A model generated the notes under the pieces. It ran no database searches. It worked only from the letters and a program-made list of their open reading frames with translations, and had not been told where the DNA came from. 64,000 nucleotides of DNA from JAWPMV01 sp038527215 (GTDB lineage: Bacteria; Bacteroidota; Bacteroidia; J057): the NCBI GenBank assembly GCA_038527215.1, contig JBCBGC010000020.1, positions 10,738 to 74,737 of the forward strand, in the 5' to 3' direction. The position numbers and the translations under genes are program-made. This document shows positions 32,310 through 40,497 of the stretch, piece by piece (position 1 is the first letter of the stretch; each line of letters begins with the position of its first letter).

Positions 32310-33596
32310 ATGAAACTCCTCTCCGCTGATTCCATGTCCCGCCGCTGGGTATGGGCCATCCTGGGCCTGGGCCTCGTAATCCGGGTGCTCTATGCGGGTG
32401 GATTAGGAGAATCCCTATGGGCAGGAGATGCCCTGGGCTATCTTTTTCAAGCAGACCAAATCCTGTCAGGCGAAGCATTCTTTCCTTATTGGCCGCCGGG
32501 ACTGCCCTACTACCTGGCGATTTGGAAAGGGCTGTTTGGGGAAAGCTTTTGGGGAATCACCGCCTGGATGTTGACCTGGTATGTGGGCTTCCATTTCCTC
32601 CTGCAAAAAGCCTTTTCCCTCACGCCTTTAGCTCAGCGCCTTTTCCTGCAAAGAGCAGCCCTCCTGTTGTTTGCGCTATTTCCGGCTTTTGTCCATCATA
32701 GTGTAGCGCCATTGACCCATCTCCCCGTAGCGGTGCTGTTATTGGCGGCCTGGGTCGGGTGGAAAAAAGGCTGGTCGCCCTGGCTGTTGGGGCTGATGCT
32801 GGGCCTGATGCTGCTTATCCGACCGGCCAGCAGCATGGTCATTCCGGTCTTGGGGTGGATAGCTTGGCGGGAAAAAAGCTACCTGTGGAGACAAAGCTTC
32901 CTAGGCCTGATGTGCCTGCTCCTGCCCCTTGCCTTATGGCAAACGCACACCTACCGCATGAACGGCTATTGGCTCAACATCAACCACGCCAACAGCTACA
33001 ATCTCTGGTTGGGCAATCATCCGGCTTCTCCCCACTACAAAAACTGGTGGCTGGGGTCTCATGCTGATCAGGACCTGGATCGCTTCGGGCGGTTGTATCA
33101 CCAGCGGTTGAGCATCGAAAGCATGCCTGCTTCTATGCAGGAGAGCGCCTATCGCATTTCCACCTGGGAACATATCCGCCTGCAGCCCGGCATTTTTATG
33201 CTGCGGGTGAGTAACCGGGGGCGGGTATTCTTTGCTTTTGACACCTTCACCGGTGCCCGACTGATCAATGCAGGTCATGCCCTGGGCTGGTTGCTGTTAT
33301 TACTGGATGCGATGTGCTACGGGCTTTTGTCGGTCTGGGCGTTGAAAGGAGGGGTTTTTGGACCAAAAAAACGAGTCCGCCCTTATCTCTGGCTAATTAC
33401 GGCTTATGCATTTCCTTATTTGCTGGCTTTTTCTCACCCCTCTTATCATCTGGCGGTCCTGCCTTTTTTTCTGCTGCTGGGGGCAGAAGGTCCCATTAAT
33501 TCAGACCCGGAAGTCTGGACGGATCGGCGACTATTAATAGGCTTGCTGATGTGGGGCCTCATCCAGCTAGAATGGATTTATCATATGCTACCCTGA
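32310..33596 (+). CDS. Multi-pass membrane protein, GT39-like glycosyltransferase
   Basis: The 428-residue protein has about ten hydrophobic helices. It has an early luminal-type loop (LWAGDALGYLFQADQ) with the acidic residue and Tyr typical of dolichyl- or undecaprenyl-phosphate-sugar glycosyltransferases of the GT-C fold, then FFPYWPPGLPYYLAIWKG. It probably transfers a sugar from a lipid carrier to a lipid or protein in the inner membrane. The substrate is unknown. It follows dtd by two bases. ATG 32310 gives a short lead; the internal ATG at 32334 (MSRRWVWAIL) is an alternative start. Confidence 0.75.
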   Translation: MKLLSADSMSRRWVWAILGLGLVIRVLYAGGLGESLWAGDALGYLFQADQILSGEAFFPYWPPGLPYYLAIWKGLFGESFWGITAWMLTWYVGFHFLLQKAFSLTPLAQRLFLQRAALLLFALFPAFVHHSVAPLTHLPVAVLLLAAWVGWKKGWSPWLLGLMLGLMLLIRPASSMVIPVLGWIAWREKSYLWRQSFLGLMCLLLPLALWQTHTYRMNGYWLNINHANSYNLWLGNHPASPHYKNWWLGSHADQDLDRFGRLYHQRLSIESMPASMQESAYRISTWEHIRLQPGIFMLRVSNRGRVFFAFDTFTGARLINAGHALGWLLLLLDAMCYGLLSVWALKGGVFGPKKRVRPYLWLITAYAFPYLLAFSHPSYHLAVLPFFLLLGAEGPINSDPEVWTDRRLLIGLLMWGLIQLEWIYHMLP

Positions 33597-33640
33597 GCGC
33601 GAAAGCTTGCTTTGGCCTACCAAATCCCCTCCTCAAGTCT

Positions 33641-33648
33641 TAATTTCG
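33641..33648 (+). promoter_or_regulatory. -7 box of MazG-like gene
   Basis: TAATTTCG, one mismatch from the consensus, exactly four bases before the ATG, the same spacing as at purD and truA. Confidence 0.45.
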
Positions 33649-33652
33649 TGCC

Positions 33653-33991
33653 ATGACCATCAGCGAAGCTCAACAGACCGTAGACACCTGGATCAAGGAT
33701 ATCGGGGTGCGCTATTTTTCCGAACTCACCAATATGGCCATGCTCATGGAAGAAGTAGGAGAAGTCTCCCGCATCATGGCCCGCAAATACGGTGATCAAT
33801 CCTTCAAGAAATCCGATGAAGCCGTGGACCTGGCCGACGAAATGGCCGATGTATTGTTTGTCCTGATCTGCCTGGCCAACCAAACTGGCGTAGACCTGGA
33901 AGTGGCCCTAAAGCAGAATCTCGACAAAAAGACCAAACGGGATGCCACCCGCCACAAGAATAATCCCAAGCTTCAGGACGGGAAGGCATAA
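33653..33991 (+). CDS. MazG-like nucleotide pyrophosphohydrolase
   Basis: The 112-residue all-alpha NTP-PPase has the metal-binding pattern MEEVGEVSR and DLADEMADVLFVLICLANQ (ExxE12-28ExxD type). It should hydrolyse a noncanonical or dNTP nucleotide to the monophosphate and pyrophosphate for pool cleaning. The size matches the single-domain MazG family. It stands alone with a terminator-like hairpin at 34089. The exact substrate is not predictable. Confidence 0.92.
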   Translation: MTISEAQQTVDTWIKDIGVRYFSELTNMAMLMEEVGEVSRIMARKYGDQSFKKSDEAVDLADEMADVLFVLICLANQTGVDLEVALKQNLDKKTKRDATRHKNNPKLQDGKA

Positions 33992-34088
33992 TTTTTTTTC
34001 ACCTGTAGGCAGCCTTTTTACAAATAGGTCGTTTTTATCATTGTGTGAACCAAACTACTTATTTGCATGAGCGCCACACTGGTGCAAG

Positions 34089-34126
34089 AGGGATGTCGAT
34101 GGCAGCGACATCCCTTTCCTTTTTTA
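34089..34126 (+). terminator. Terminator or attenuator hairpin
   Basis: A perfect 10-bp stem (AGGGATGTCG with CGACATCCCT, seven-base loop) is followed within five bases by a run of T. It lies 98 bases after the MazG-like gene and 58 bases before the next gene, and downstream of a promoter-like TTATTTG at 34060-34066. It could end the first gene or attenuate the second. Confidence 0.65.
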
Positions 34127-34183
34127 TTTCCCTTCCCATTTTCGCAGGGTGCATTTCAGGAAGAAATTCACGATATTGAAGAC

Positions 34184-34483
34184 ATGTTGAATCAATACAT
34201 GGTCGAATTTCAATTACCCAAAGTCATCGATGAAACCTTCTTGGGGCTCATTCCTGAGCAGCGGGCCAGAGTAAATGAACTGGTGCATGAGGGAACCATT
34301 CGTTCCTATACGCTGACCCTGGACCGGGCCAAACTCTGGGTAGTGTTTGTGGCAGGTTCTGAAGGGGAGGTGAAAAAATTGATTCGTACGTTTCCCATTT
34401 CTCCTTATGTAGAGGCCGAAATCCATGAGCTCATGTTTCACGACATGGCTTCCCACGAACTGCCGCGCCTCTCCCTTAATTAG
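34184..34483 (+). CDS. Muconolactone-isomerase-fold protein of unknown role
   Basis: The 99-residue protein starts MLNQYMVEFQLPKVIDETF and continues LIPEQRARVNELVHEGTI, LDRAKLWVVFVAGSEGEV and FPISPYVEAEIHEL. This is the ferredoxin-like fold of small muconolactone delta-isomerase-related proteins, mostly of unknown function. An upstream ATG at 34067 is in frame, but the 39 extra codons cover a terminator-like hairpin and read RWQRHPFPFLFPFPF, which is not family-like. The ATG at 34184 is therefore preferred. Its 3' end overlaps the convergent NUDIX gene by eight bases. Confidence 0.72.
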   Translation: MLNQYMVEFQLPKVIDETFLGLIPEQRARVNELVHEGTIRSYTLTLDRAKLWVVFVAGSEGEVKKLIRTFPISPYVEAEIHELMFHDMASHELPRLSLN

Positions 34484-35030
34484 TTTTCGGACGAAATCCT
34501 TCTTTCCAGCCGCCGATGAATACCCCATGATAGTTGGTATGGCGGGTGCGTAAGTAATGCTTTATGGCAAAGGTACTGGAGGGAAAGGCCATTTGGTCAT
34601 AGGGGATTTCCTCCGGTGCAAAGAGGCGGGCATCCAGGCTTTCCTCGCCCGGATTCAACTCAGGGGAGGGGAGTTTCCCAAGAAAAAACAGATAGATCTG
34701 ATTGATTCGTGGAATGCTATACAAAGCATGCATGCGCAGGATGTCCACCTTAACGCCCGCTTCTTCCATGGTTTCCCTTTTGGCTCCGTCTTCTGCGGTT
34801 TCTCCATTTTCCAGGTATCCGGCCGGAAGATTCCAATAGCCTTCCCGGGGGGCAATGGCGCGCTTGCAGAGCAAGATTTTTCCTTCATAGACCGGCAGAC
34901 AGCCCACCACCATATTGGGATTTTGGTAGTGAATCGTCCCGCAATCCGTGCAGACAAAGCGCGGGCGATTATCTCCTTTAGGAATTCTAAACAGCAGGGC
35001 AGCACTCCCGCATTGGCTACAAAAGTTCAT
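34476..35030 (-). CDS. NUDIX hydrolase with zinc ribbon
   Basis: The 184-residue protein has an N-terminal zinc ribbon (C4, C7, C27, C30) and a Nudix box in GYLENGETAEDGAKRETMEE, followed by AGV. The layout is like NudC-type or ADP-ribose/NADH pyrophosphatases, which cleave nucleoside diphosphates linked to another moiety. The NADH-specific SQPWPFPxS motif is not seen, so the substrate is open. It is convergent with the gene at 34184 and divergent from the crtI-like gene at 35165. Confidence 0.92.
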   Translation of the reverse strand: MNFCSQCGSAALLFRIPKGDNRPRFVCTDCGTIHYQNPNMVVGCLPVYEGKILLCKRAIAPREGYWNLPAGYLENGETAEDGAKRETMEEAGVKVDILRMHALYSIPRINQIYLFFLGKLPSPELNPGEESLDARLFAPEEIPYDQMAFPSSTFAIKHYLRTRHTNYHGVFIGGWKEGFRPKTN

Positions 35031-35164
35031 GAAACAGGGGCTTTTGAGGCGTTTTGGGGCGATAAAAGGCCCAATTTGACCTTAATTCTCTCCCTATGCA
35101 AACCTTGTGCGCAGGATTCGGTTATTTAGCCAACACACATTTGATAAGAAAAAAAGAGGAACAC

Positions 35165-36643
35165 ATGTCCGCGAAAAAAAATGTCATCGTCATAGGGGCT
35201 GGATTTGCCGGCCTTTCTTCCGCGGCTTTACTGGCGCAAGCGGGTTATTCTGTCAAGATTTTGGAGAAAAATGATCAGGCTGGTGGGCGCGCCCGCCGCT
35301 GGTCCAAAGACGGCTATACCTTCGATATGGGGCCCAGCTGGTATTGGATGCCGGATGTCTTTGATGCCTGGTTTGGTCTCTTCGGGAAAAAAGTCTCCGA
35401 CTATTATGAACTCAAACGACTCGATCCTTCTTATCGGGTCTACTTTGGAGACGATGACTACGTAGATGTGCCCGCCGAGCTGGAAGATTTGGTGGCCCTC
35501 TTTGAATCTTATGAGCCCGGCAGTGGCCCTAAACTCAGAGAGTTCCTGGATCAGGCCGCTTACAAATACAAAGTAGGCATGGGCGAATATGTCTTCCGTC
35601 CCAGCCACAATATTTGGGAATTTCTGGATTTCCGCTTGCTGCGGGAAAGCGTGCGCATCCAGATGTTCCAATCTATGAGCAAGCACGTCCGCAAGTATTT
35701 CACCAACTCGCGCTTAATCAAGATTCTGGAATTTCCGGTCCTTTTTCTGGGCGCAACCCCAGAGAATACCCCGGCCCTTTACAGCATGATGAACCATGCT
35801 GACCTTTCCCTGGGCACCTGGTATCCTAAGGGCGGCATGCACAAAATCGTCGAAGGCATGGTAGCCGTAGCCGAGGAACAAGGCGTAGAAATCATCCTGG
35901 ATACAGAAGTGGAGAAAATCGAGGTCGTAGACGGCAAGGCCAAGCAAATTTTCACCAGCCGAGGCACCTACGAAGCCGATCTCATCGTCGCCAATAGCGA
36001 CTATCAGCATACTGACCAGCGGCTGCTCGAAAGCCCCTGGCGCACCTATTCTTCTCAGTATTGGGACAAGCGCACCATGTCGCCTTCCAGTTTGCTCTTT
36101 TACTTAGGCGTGAACAAAAAGCTCGACAAGCTCAAGCACCATACCCTCTTCTTTGATGAGGACTTCCAACTGCATGCGGAGGAAATCTATACCGATCCCA
36201 AATGGCCCACCAAGCCGCTTTTCTACGTATCGGCTACCTCGATGACCGATCCTTCCGGCGCACCCGAAGGCTGCGAAAACGTCTTCGTTCTCATTCCATT
36301 GGCTCCCGGCCTCACCGATAGCGAGGAGCAGCGCGAAAAATACTACCACATGGTCATGGAGCGGCTGGAAAAACTGACCGGCCAGGAAATTCGTTCCCAT
36401 GTGGTCCTCAAGCGGAGCTACGCCATGAAGGACTTCGAGAAGGATTACCACTCCTTCAAGGGTAACGCCTACGGCCTCGCCAATACCCTCTTCCAAACCG
36501 CCTTTTTCAAACCCAAACTCAAGTCTAAAAAAGTCTCGAATTTGTACTACACCGGACAACTCACCGTGCCCGGTCCCGGCGTACCGCCTTCCCTCATTTC
36601 CGGCCAGGTGGTGGCCCAGGAGATCATGAAGGATTACGCGTAG
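35165..36643 (+). CDS. Phytoene desaturase family oxidoreductase (CrtI-like)
   Basis: The 492-residue flavoprotein has the FAD motif VIVIGAGFAGLSSAALLAQA, EKNDQAGGRARRW, and a C-terminal LYYTGQLTVPGPGVPPSLIS that is diagnostic of CrtI-type carotenoid desaturases and isomerases. It probably introduces double bonds into phytoene or a related carotenoid in the membrane. ATG 35165 is preferred over 35096: a purine-rich GAGGA lies six bases upstream, and the extra 23 residues are not family-like. No other carotenoid gene is adjacent. The specific reaction (desaturase, ketolase or isomerase) is not fixed. Confidence 0.9.
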   Translation: MSAKKNVIVIGAGFAGLSSAALLAQAGYSVKILEKNDQAGGRARRWSKDGYTFDMGPSWYWMPDVFDAWFGLFGKKVSDYYELKRLDPSYRVYFGDDDYVDVPAELEDLVALFESYEPGSGPKLREFLDQAAYKYKVGMGEYVFRPSHNIWEFLDFRLLRESVRIQMFQSMSKHVRKYFTNSRLIKILEFPVLFLGATPENTPALYSMMNHADLSLGTWYPKGGMHKIVEGMVAVAEEQGVEIILDTEVEKIEVVDGKAKQIFTSRGTYEADLIVANSDYQHTDQRLLESPWRTYSSQYWDKRTMSPSSLLFYLGVNKKLDKLKHHTLFFDEDFQLHAEEIYTDPKWPTKPLFYVSATSMTDPSGAPEGCENVFVLIPLAPGLTDSEEQREKYYHMVMERLEKLTGQEIRSHVVLKRSYAMKDFEKDYHSFKGNAYGLANTLFQTAFFKPKLKSKKVSNLYYTGQLTVPGPGVPPSLISGQVVAQEIMKDYA

Positions 36644-36670
36644 GGGAGCGACCTCTTCGCGCTTGCTTTT

Positions 36671-36692
36671 GAGACGCCTGGCAAGGCGTCTC
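36671..36692. repeat. Short palindrome, family D
   Basis: GAGACGCC and GGCGTCTC enclose six bases. Similar GAGACGC...GCGTCTC palindromes with a following TAC occur at 37531, 46533 and 62989, all next to family A or B elements. Confidence 0.6.
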
Positions 36693-36711
36693 TACAACCC
36701 ACATCCATATA

Positions 36712-36838
36712 TGTCATCCCGGAATGGTCTCCGACCGTAGGGAGGGGAACATATCCGGGATCTCCGAGATAGCCTCAAGATCATGGAGACCCCGGATAAG
36801 CCTTTTTCCCGTTGGTCAAAAGTCTTTCCGGGATGACA
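36712..36838. repeat. Palindromic element, family A variant (copy C1)
   Basis: A 127-bp unit from TGTCATCCCGGAATGG to TTCCGGGATGACA. The inner arms are ATATCCGGGATCTCC and GGAGACCCCGGATAAG. Copies C2, C3 and C4 share the whole layout, including the spacer GATAGCCTCAAGATCAT. Confidence 0.8.
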
Positions 36839-36972
36839 ATTTGCGTTGTGGATGTGTTTTTGTCAGCGACAGGCCTGCGCTCGGCCTTTCCCCTCCAAGG
36901 AGGGGATGCCGTCGCTGCTGGCCCTGATACGATCAGGCTGGAACCGGTGCGTACACGACCCACATACATCTA

Positions 36973-37099
36973 TGTCATCCCGGAATGGTCTCCGACCGTA
37001 GGGAGGGGAACATATCCGGGATCTCGGAGATAGCCTCAAGATCATGGAGACCCCGGATAAGCCTTTTTCCCGTTGGTCAAAAGTCTTTCCGGGGTGACA
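36973..37099. repeat. Palindromic element, family A variant (copy C2)
   Basis: Nearly identical to C1, 261 bases downstream. Its right terminus reads TTCCGGGGTGACA, so the two ends are no longer a perfect match. The flanking CCTGATACGATCAGGCTGG (itself a small palindrome) is repeated near 36926 and 37260. Confidence 0.8.
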
Positions 37100-37310
37100 A
37101 TTTGCGTTGTGGATGTGTTTTTGTCTTCGACAGGCCTGCGCTCGGCCTTTCCCCTCCTTGGAGGGGGCGGGGGTGGGTTCAGGCTCTGCAGTTTTTTCAA
37201 AAGGGATGCTTATACCCACCCCTTTCTCCCCTCCGAGGAGGGAAATCCATCGCGCTTGGCCCTGATACGATCAGGCTGGAACCGGTGCGTACACGACCCA
37301 CATACATCTA

Positions 37311-37467
37311 TGTCATCCCGGAATGGTCTCCGACCGTAGGGAGGGGAACATATCCGGGATCTCGGAGATAGCCTCAAAATCATGGAGACCCCCGACATCC
37401 GGATCGTCGGGATCTATGACCCGGATAAACCTTTTTCCCGTTGGTCAAAAGTCTTTCCGGGGTGACA
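37311..37467. repeat. Palindromic element, family A variant with inserted hairpin (copy C3)
   Basis: Same ends as C2, but about 30 bases longer. A small hairpin (CCCGACATCC...GTCGGG) is inserted between the inner arms at about 37388-37420. Downstream, to 37647, lie three short palindromes built on GTCCCG...CGGGAC or GTTCCGC...GCGGAAC. Confidence 0.75.
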
Positions 37468-37530
37468 ACTTGTGTTGTGATGTGTTTCTGTTTTCGACAA
37501 GCCCCATGCGCCCGAGGGCGCGAAGGTTGA

Positions 37531-37551
37531 GAGACGCATGCGAGGCGTCTC
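37531..37551. repeat. Short palindrome, family D
   Basis: GAGACGCATGCGAGGCGTCTC, mostly self-complementary, between C3 and the carboxyltransferase gene. Confidence 0.55.
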
Positions 37552-37649
37552 TACTTCTCACAGTCCCGATACATCGGGACGGTCTCACCTCTCACTTCTC
37601 ACAGTTCCGCCACGCGGAACGATCTCACAGTCCCGCTTCGCGGGACGGT

Positions 37650-39305
37650 CTAGGTTTGTATCACCCCAGGATTAAAAGGAGGTACATGCTCATTGAGGTT
37701 GGCCATTTCGATGCCGGTGGAAATGATTTTGCGGGTTTCGCGGGGGTCAATGATGCCATCTACCCACAGGCGGGAAGCAGCATAATAAGGCGTGGTCTGC
37801 TCGTCGTAGCGGGAAGTAATCTCGTCCAGCAATTGCTTTTCCGCTTCAGGATCGACCGCTTCGCCGCGCTTTTTGCGGGCGGAAACCTGGATTTGCAGCA
37901 GGGTCTTGGCGGCTTGAGACCCGCCCATGACGGCAATCTTGGCCGAAGGCCAGGCAAAAATCAGCCGTGGATCGTAAGCCTTACCGCACATGGCGTAGTT
38001 GCCTGCACCATAAGAGTTGCCCACCACAAAGGTGAATTTGGGCACCACAGAATTGGACACGGCATTCACCATTTTTGCGCCATCCTTGATGATGCCGCCC
38101 TGTTCGGAACGAGAACCCACCATAAAGCCGGTTACGTCTTGCAGGAAGATGAGCGGAATGCGCTTTTGGTTACAATTCATGATAAAGCGGGCGGCTTTGT
38201 CAGCCGAGTCAGAGTAGATCACCCCGCCAAACTGCATTTCGCCTTTGGCTGATTTGAGCACCTCACGCTGATTGGCCACGATACCGACCGCCCAGCCATC
38301 TACCCGCGCATAGGTGGTGATGATGGATTGACCGTAACCTGCTTTATATTCTTGTAAGCTGTCCGCATCAACCAGACGTGCCAGCAAGTCCCGCATTTCG
38401 TAGGGCTTGGCCGGGCTGGAAGGCAGAATGCCGAGCAGTTCTTTGGTCGGAAAGAGGGGGGCTTTGGGGGTTTCCCGATTAAACCCGGCTTTAGGTCCTT
38501 CGCCCATTTTGGCAACCAAGCCTCGCACCGTTTCCAGGCAGCTTTTGTCATCCGGTTCGTGGTAGTCTACTACCCCGGAAATGGTGTTATGCATTTTGGC
38601 TCCGCCTAGCTCTTCCATTTCTACGTCTTCGCCTATGGCGCTTTTGACCAGATAAGGACCAGCCAGGAAGACCGAGCCGGTGCCATCTACGATCAGAGCT
38701 TCATCGGACATGATGGGCAGGTAAGCGCCCCCTGCGACACAAGGCCCCATAATGGCGGCGATTTGGGGAATGCCTTTACTACTCATGACCGCATTGTTGC
38801 GGAAGATGCGCCCGAAGTGTTCTTTGTCTGGAAAAATCTCGTCCTGCATGGGCAAAAAGACCCCGGCACTGTCCACCAGATAAATGATGGGCAGGTGATT
38901 TTCCATGGCGATTTCCTGGGCCCGCAGATTTTTCTTGCCGGTCATTGGGAACCAGGCTCCCGCTTTTACGGTCGCGTCATTGGCGACGATCATGCAGAGC
39001 TTGCCGGAAACCCGACCGATGCCCGTTACTACCCCGGCAGAAGGGCAACCGCCGTATTCTTTATACATACCATCGGCCGCCAGCGCCCCGATTTCCAGGA
39101 AGTCATCTTTGTCATCCAATAGAAGCTGGATGCGTTCGCGGGCGGGGAGTTTTCCTTTGGCGATGTGCTTTGCCATGGATTTTTCTCCCCCACCTTCATA
39201 CACCTTGGCGAGCTTACCGCGAAGTTGGCGGAGGAGCTCCAGGTGGTGGTCTTCGTTTTTATTGAAAGTGAGGTCGTTGAGGGGACGAGATGTTGATTTT
39301 GCCAC
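37650..39305 (-). CDS. Acyl-CoA carboxylase carboxyltransferase subunit (methylcrotonyl-CoA type)
   Basis: The protein has crotonase-type carboxyltransferase halves. The N-half is LARERI-like (KGKLPARERIQLLLD) and GYYG-like (AADGMYKEYGGCPSAGVVTG). GPCVAGGAYLPIMSDEA and GNSYGAGNYAMCGKAYDPR lie in the second half. It transfers carboxyl from biotin to an acyl-CoA. The arrangement and length of about 550 residues best fit the beta subunit of methylcrotonyl-CoA carboxylase (leucine breakdown), though propionyl-CoA carboxylase is possible. GTG 39305 is chosen because the preceding 23 residues from ATG 39374 are not conserved-looking; the ATG is an alternative. No biotin-carboxylase partner is adjacent. 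Confidence 0.88.
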   Translation of the reverse strand: MAKSTSRPLNDLTFNKNEDHHLELLRQLRGKLAKVYEGGGEKSMAKHIAKGKLPARERIQLLLDDKDDFLEIGALAADGMYKEYGGCPSAGVVTGIGRVSGKLCMIVANDATVKAGAWFPMTGKKNLRAQEIAMENHLPIIYLVDSAGVFLPMQDEIFPDKEHFGRIFRNNAVMSSKGIPQIAAIMGPCVAGGAYLPIMSDEALIVDGTGSVFLAGPYLVKSAIGEDVEMEELGGAKMHNTISGVVDYHEPDDKSCLETVRGLVAKMGEGPKAGFNRETPKAPLFPTKELLGILPSSPAKPYEMRDLLARLVDADSLQEYKAGYGQSIITTYARVDGWAVGIVANQREVLKSAKGEMQFGGVIYSDSADKAARFIMNCNQKRIPLIFLQDVTGFMVGSRSEQGGIIKDGAKMVNAVSNSVVPKFTFVVGNSYGAGNYAMCGKAYDPRLIFAWPSAKIAVMGGSQAAKTLLQIQVSARKKRGEAVDPEAEKQLLDEITSRYDEQTTPYYAASRLWVDGIIDPRETRKIISTGIEMANLNEHVPPFNPGVIQT

Positions 39306-39394
39306 AAATAGTTGTTTTAAACCAGCCCGCAAGTTAGGCGATTTTAGGGAGAAAAACCCGGATGTTTGGGACAAAAAAACCGACCTTTTTGCCC

Positions 39395-40480
39395 TTACTT
39401 AAACACGCGGCTAATCCAGCGTGGCAAGAGGGGCACCCCAATTAGTACATAGGGGTAATAGGTGATCAAACGCCAAACTGTAGCCAGGATCAGCATGAAG
39501 GCCAGGACTTCATCTCCCGGGGTCAGACTCGGCGGCGCAAATTCGCTGAAGAGGTTGGTAAAAGCGCCTTCTGCAATGCCGGAACTACCAGGAGTAGGCG
39601 ATACGATCATCACCACAAACATGATGGCTTGCCGCCCAAAAGCGACGGTATGCTCGTAAAGGCTGAGGTTGGTAAAGGCTGCGAGCACACAGTTGAGCAC
39701 CAGGTAGCGACCCATCCAGGCCATGACCGTCGCGCCAAAGGCTTTGGCCCAGTATGCCACAGGTTTTGTCCGAAACTCATAAGAAGCGGTCAGCAGGTCT
39801 TCGGCCATTTTGTCCCCTCTATCTTCCCAGCGCTTCAGGAGGCGGGTTTTGAAAAGGCGACGAAAGACCCGGCTGGTGCCTTCTGGCCGGATAAAGAGGG
39901 CGAAAGCCAGAAAAATGGTATAAGCCACAATCACTCCATAGGCAATCCAGAAGGCGGTGATCAGCCCGGTGCCGATGGAAGATTCGATTTCCCCGACCGG
40001 ATTAAAGAGGGCTTCATGCCCAATCCAGATCAGGGCGATGGGCAAGGTCAACACATAAAAGACCTCATCCAGGAAAATGGTGATGAAAATGATGGCGGTG
40101 GAGCGACCCAGGGAGATTTTTTCCTTGAGCAACATGAAGATGGCTACGGCAGAGCCTCCCACGATGGAAGGCGTCAGCGCAGAGGAAAATTCCCAGAGCA
40201 GGGTGACTTCAAAAGCTGCGCGCCAACTGAGCTTTTTGTCCGTCAAAATCCGCATCCGAATGATGTAGCCCAGGTCGCGGCCAATCATACAGAGAAAGCC
40301 AATGCCGGCCCATTTGAGCACATTGGACCAGGTGGTGTATTGCAGGACCTGATCCATGCTCAGGTCCACCTGGTTGATCTGATAGATTGCGTATGCAAGG
40401 ACTGATAGCCCGATGAGGATGGGCCATATCATCCTACTGAATCTAAATTGGTTCAGTACTTCCTGCTTCTCACTTGCCAT
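39395..40480 (-). CDS. Flippase-like membrane protein (LPG synthase transmembrane family)
   Basis: The 361-residue protein has about eight transmembrane segments. It carries the family features GRDLGYIIRMRILTDKKLSW, EFSSALTPSIVGGSAVAIF and VSPTPGSSGIAEGAFTNLF, which correspond to the transmembrane domain of lysylphosphatidylglycerol synthase and its stand-alone relatives (YbhN/UPF0104). These are thought to move lipids or lipid-linked compounds across the inner membrane. It lies 17 bases after the glycosyltransferase-like gene and 20 before the carboxyltransferase's first ATG, so the three form a minus-strand operon. Confidence 0.88.
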   Translation of the reverse strand: MASEKQEVLNQFRFSRMIWPILIGLSVLAYAIYQINQVDLSMDQVLQYTTWSNVLKWAGIGFLCMIGRDLGYIIRMRILTDKKLSWRAAFEVTLLWEFSSALTPSIVGGSAVAIFMLLKEKISLGRSTAIIFITIFLDEVFYVLTLPIALIWIGHEALFNPVGEIESSIGTGLITAFWIAYGVIVAYTIFLAFALFIRPEGTSRVFRRLFKTRLLKRWEDRGDKMAEDLLTASYEFRTKPVAYWAKAFGATVMAWMGRYLVLNCVLAAFTNLSLYEHTVAFGRQAIMFVVMIVSPTPGSSGIAEGAFTNLFSEFAPPSLTPGDEVLAFMLILATVWRLITYYPYVLIGVPLLPRWISRVFK

Positions 40481-40497
40481 GTATGCCTTGCTCGGTT

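Noticed and set aside
35096..35164. Upstream start for the CrtI-like protein
   Set aside because: The added 23 residues do not resemble the family, and a better ribosome-binding-like GAGGA precedes ATG 35165.
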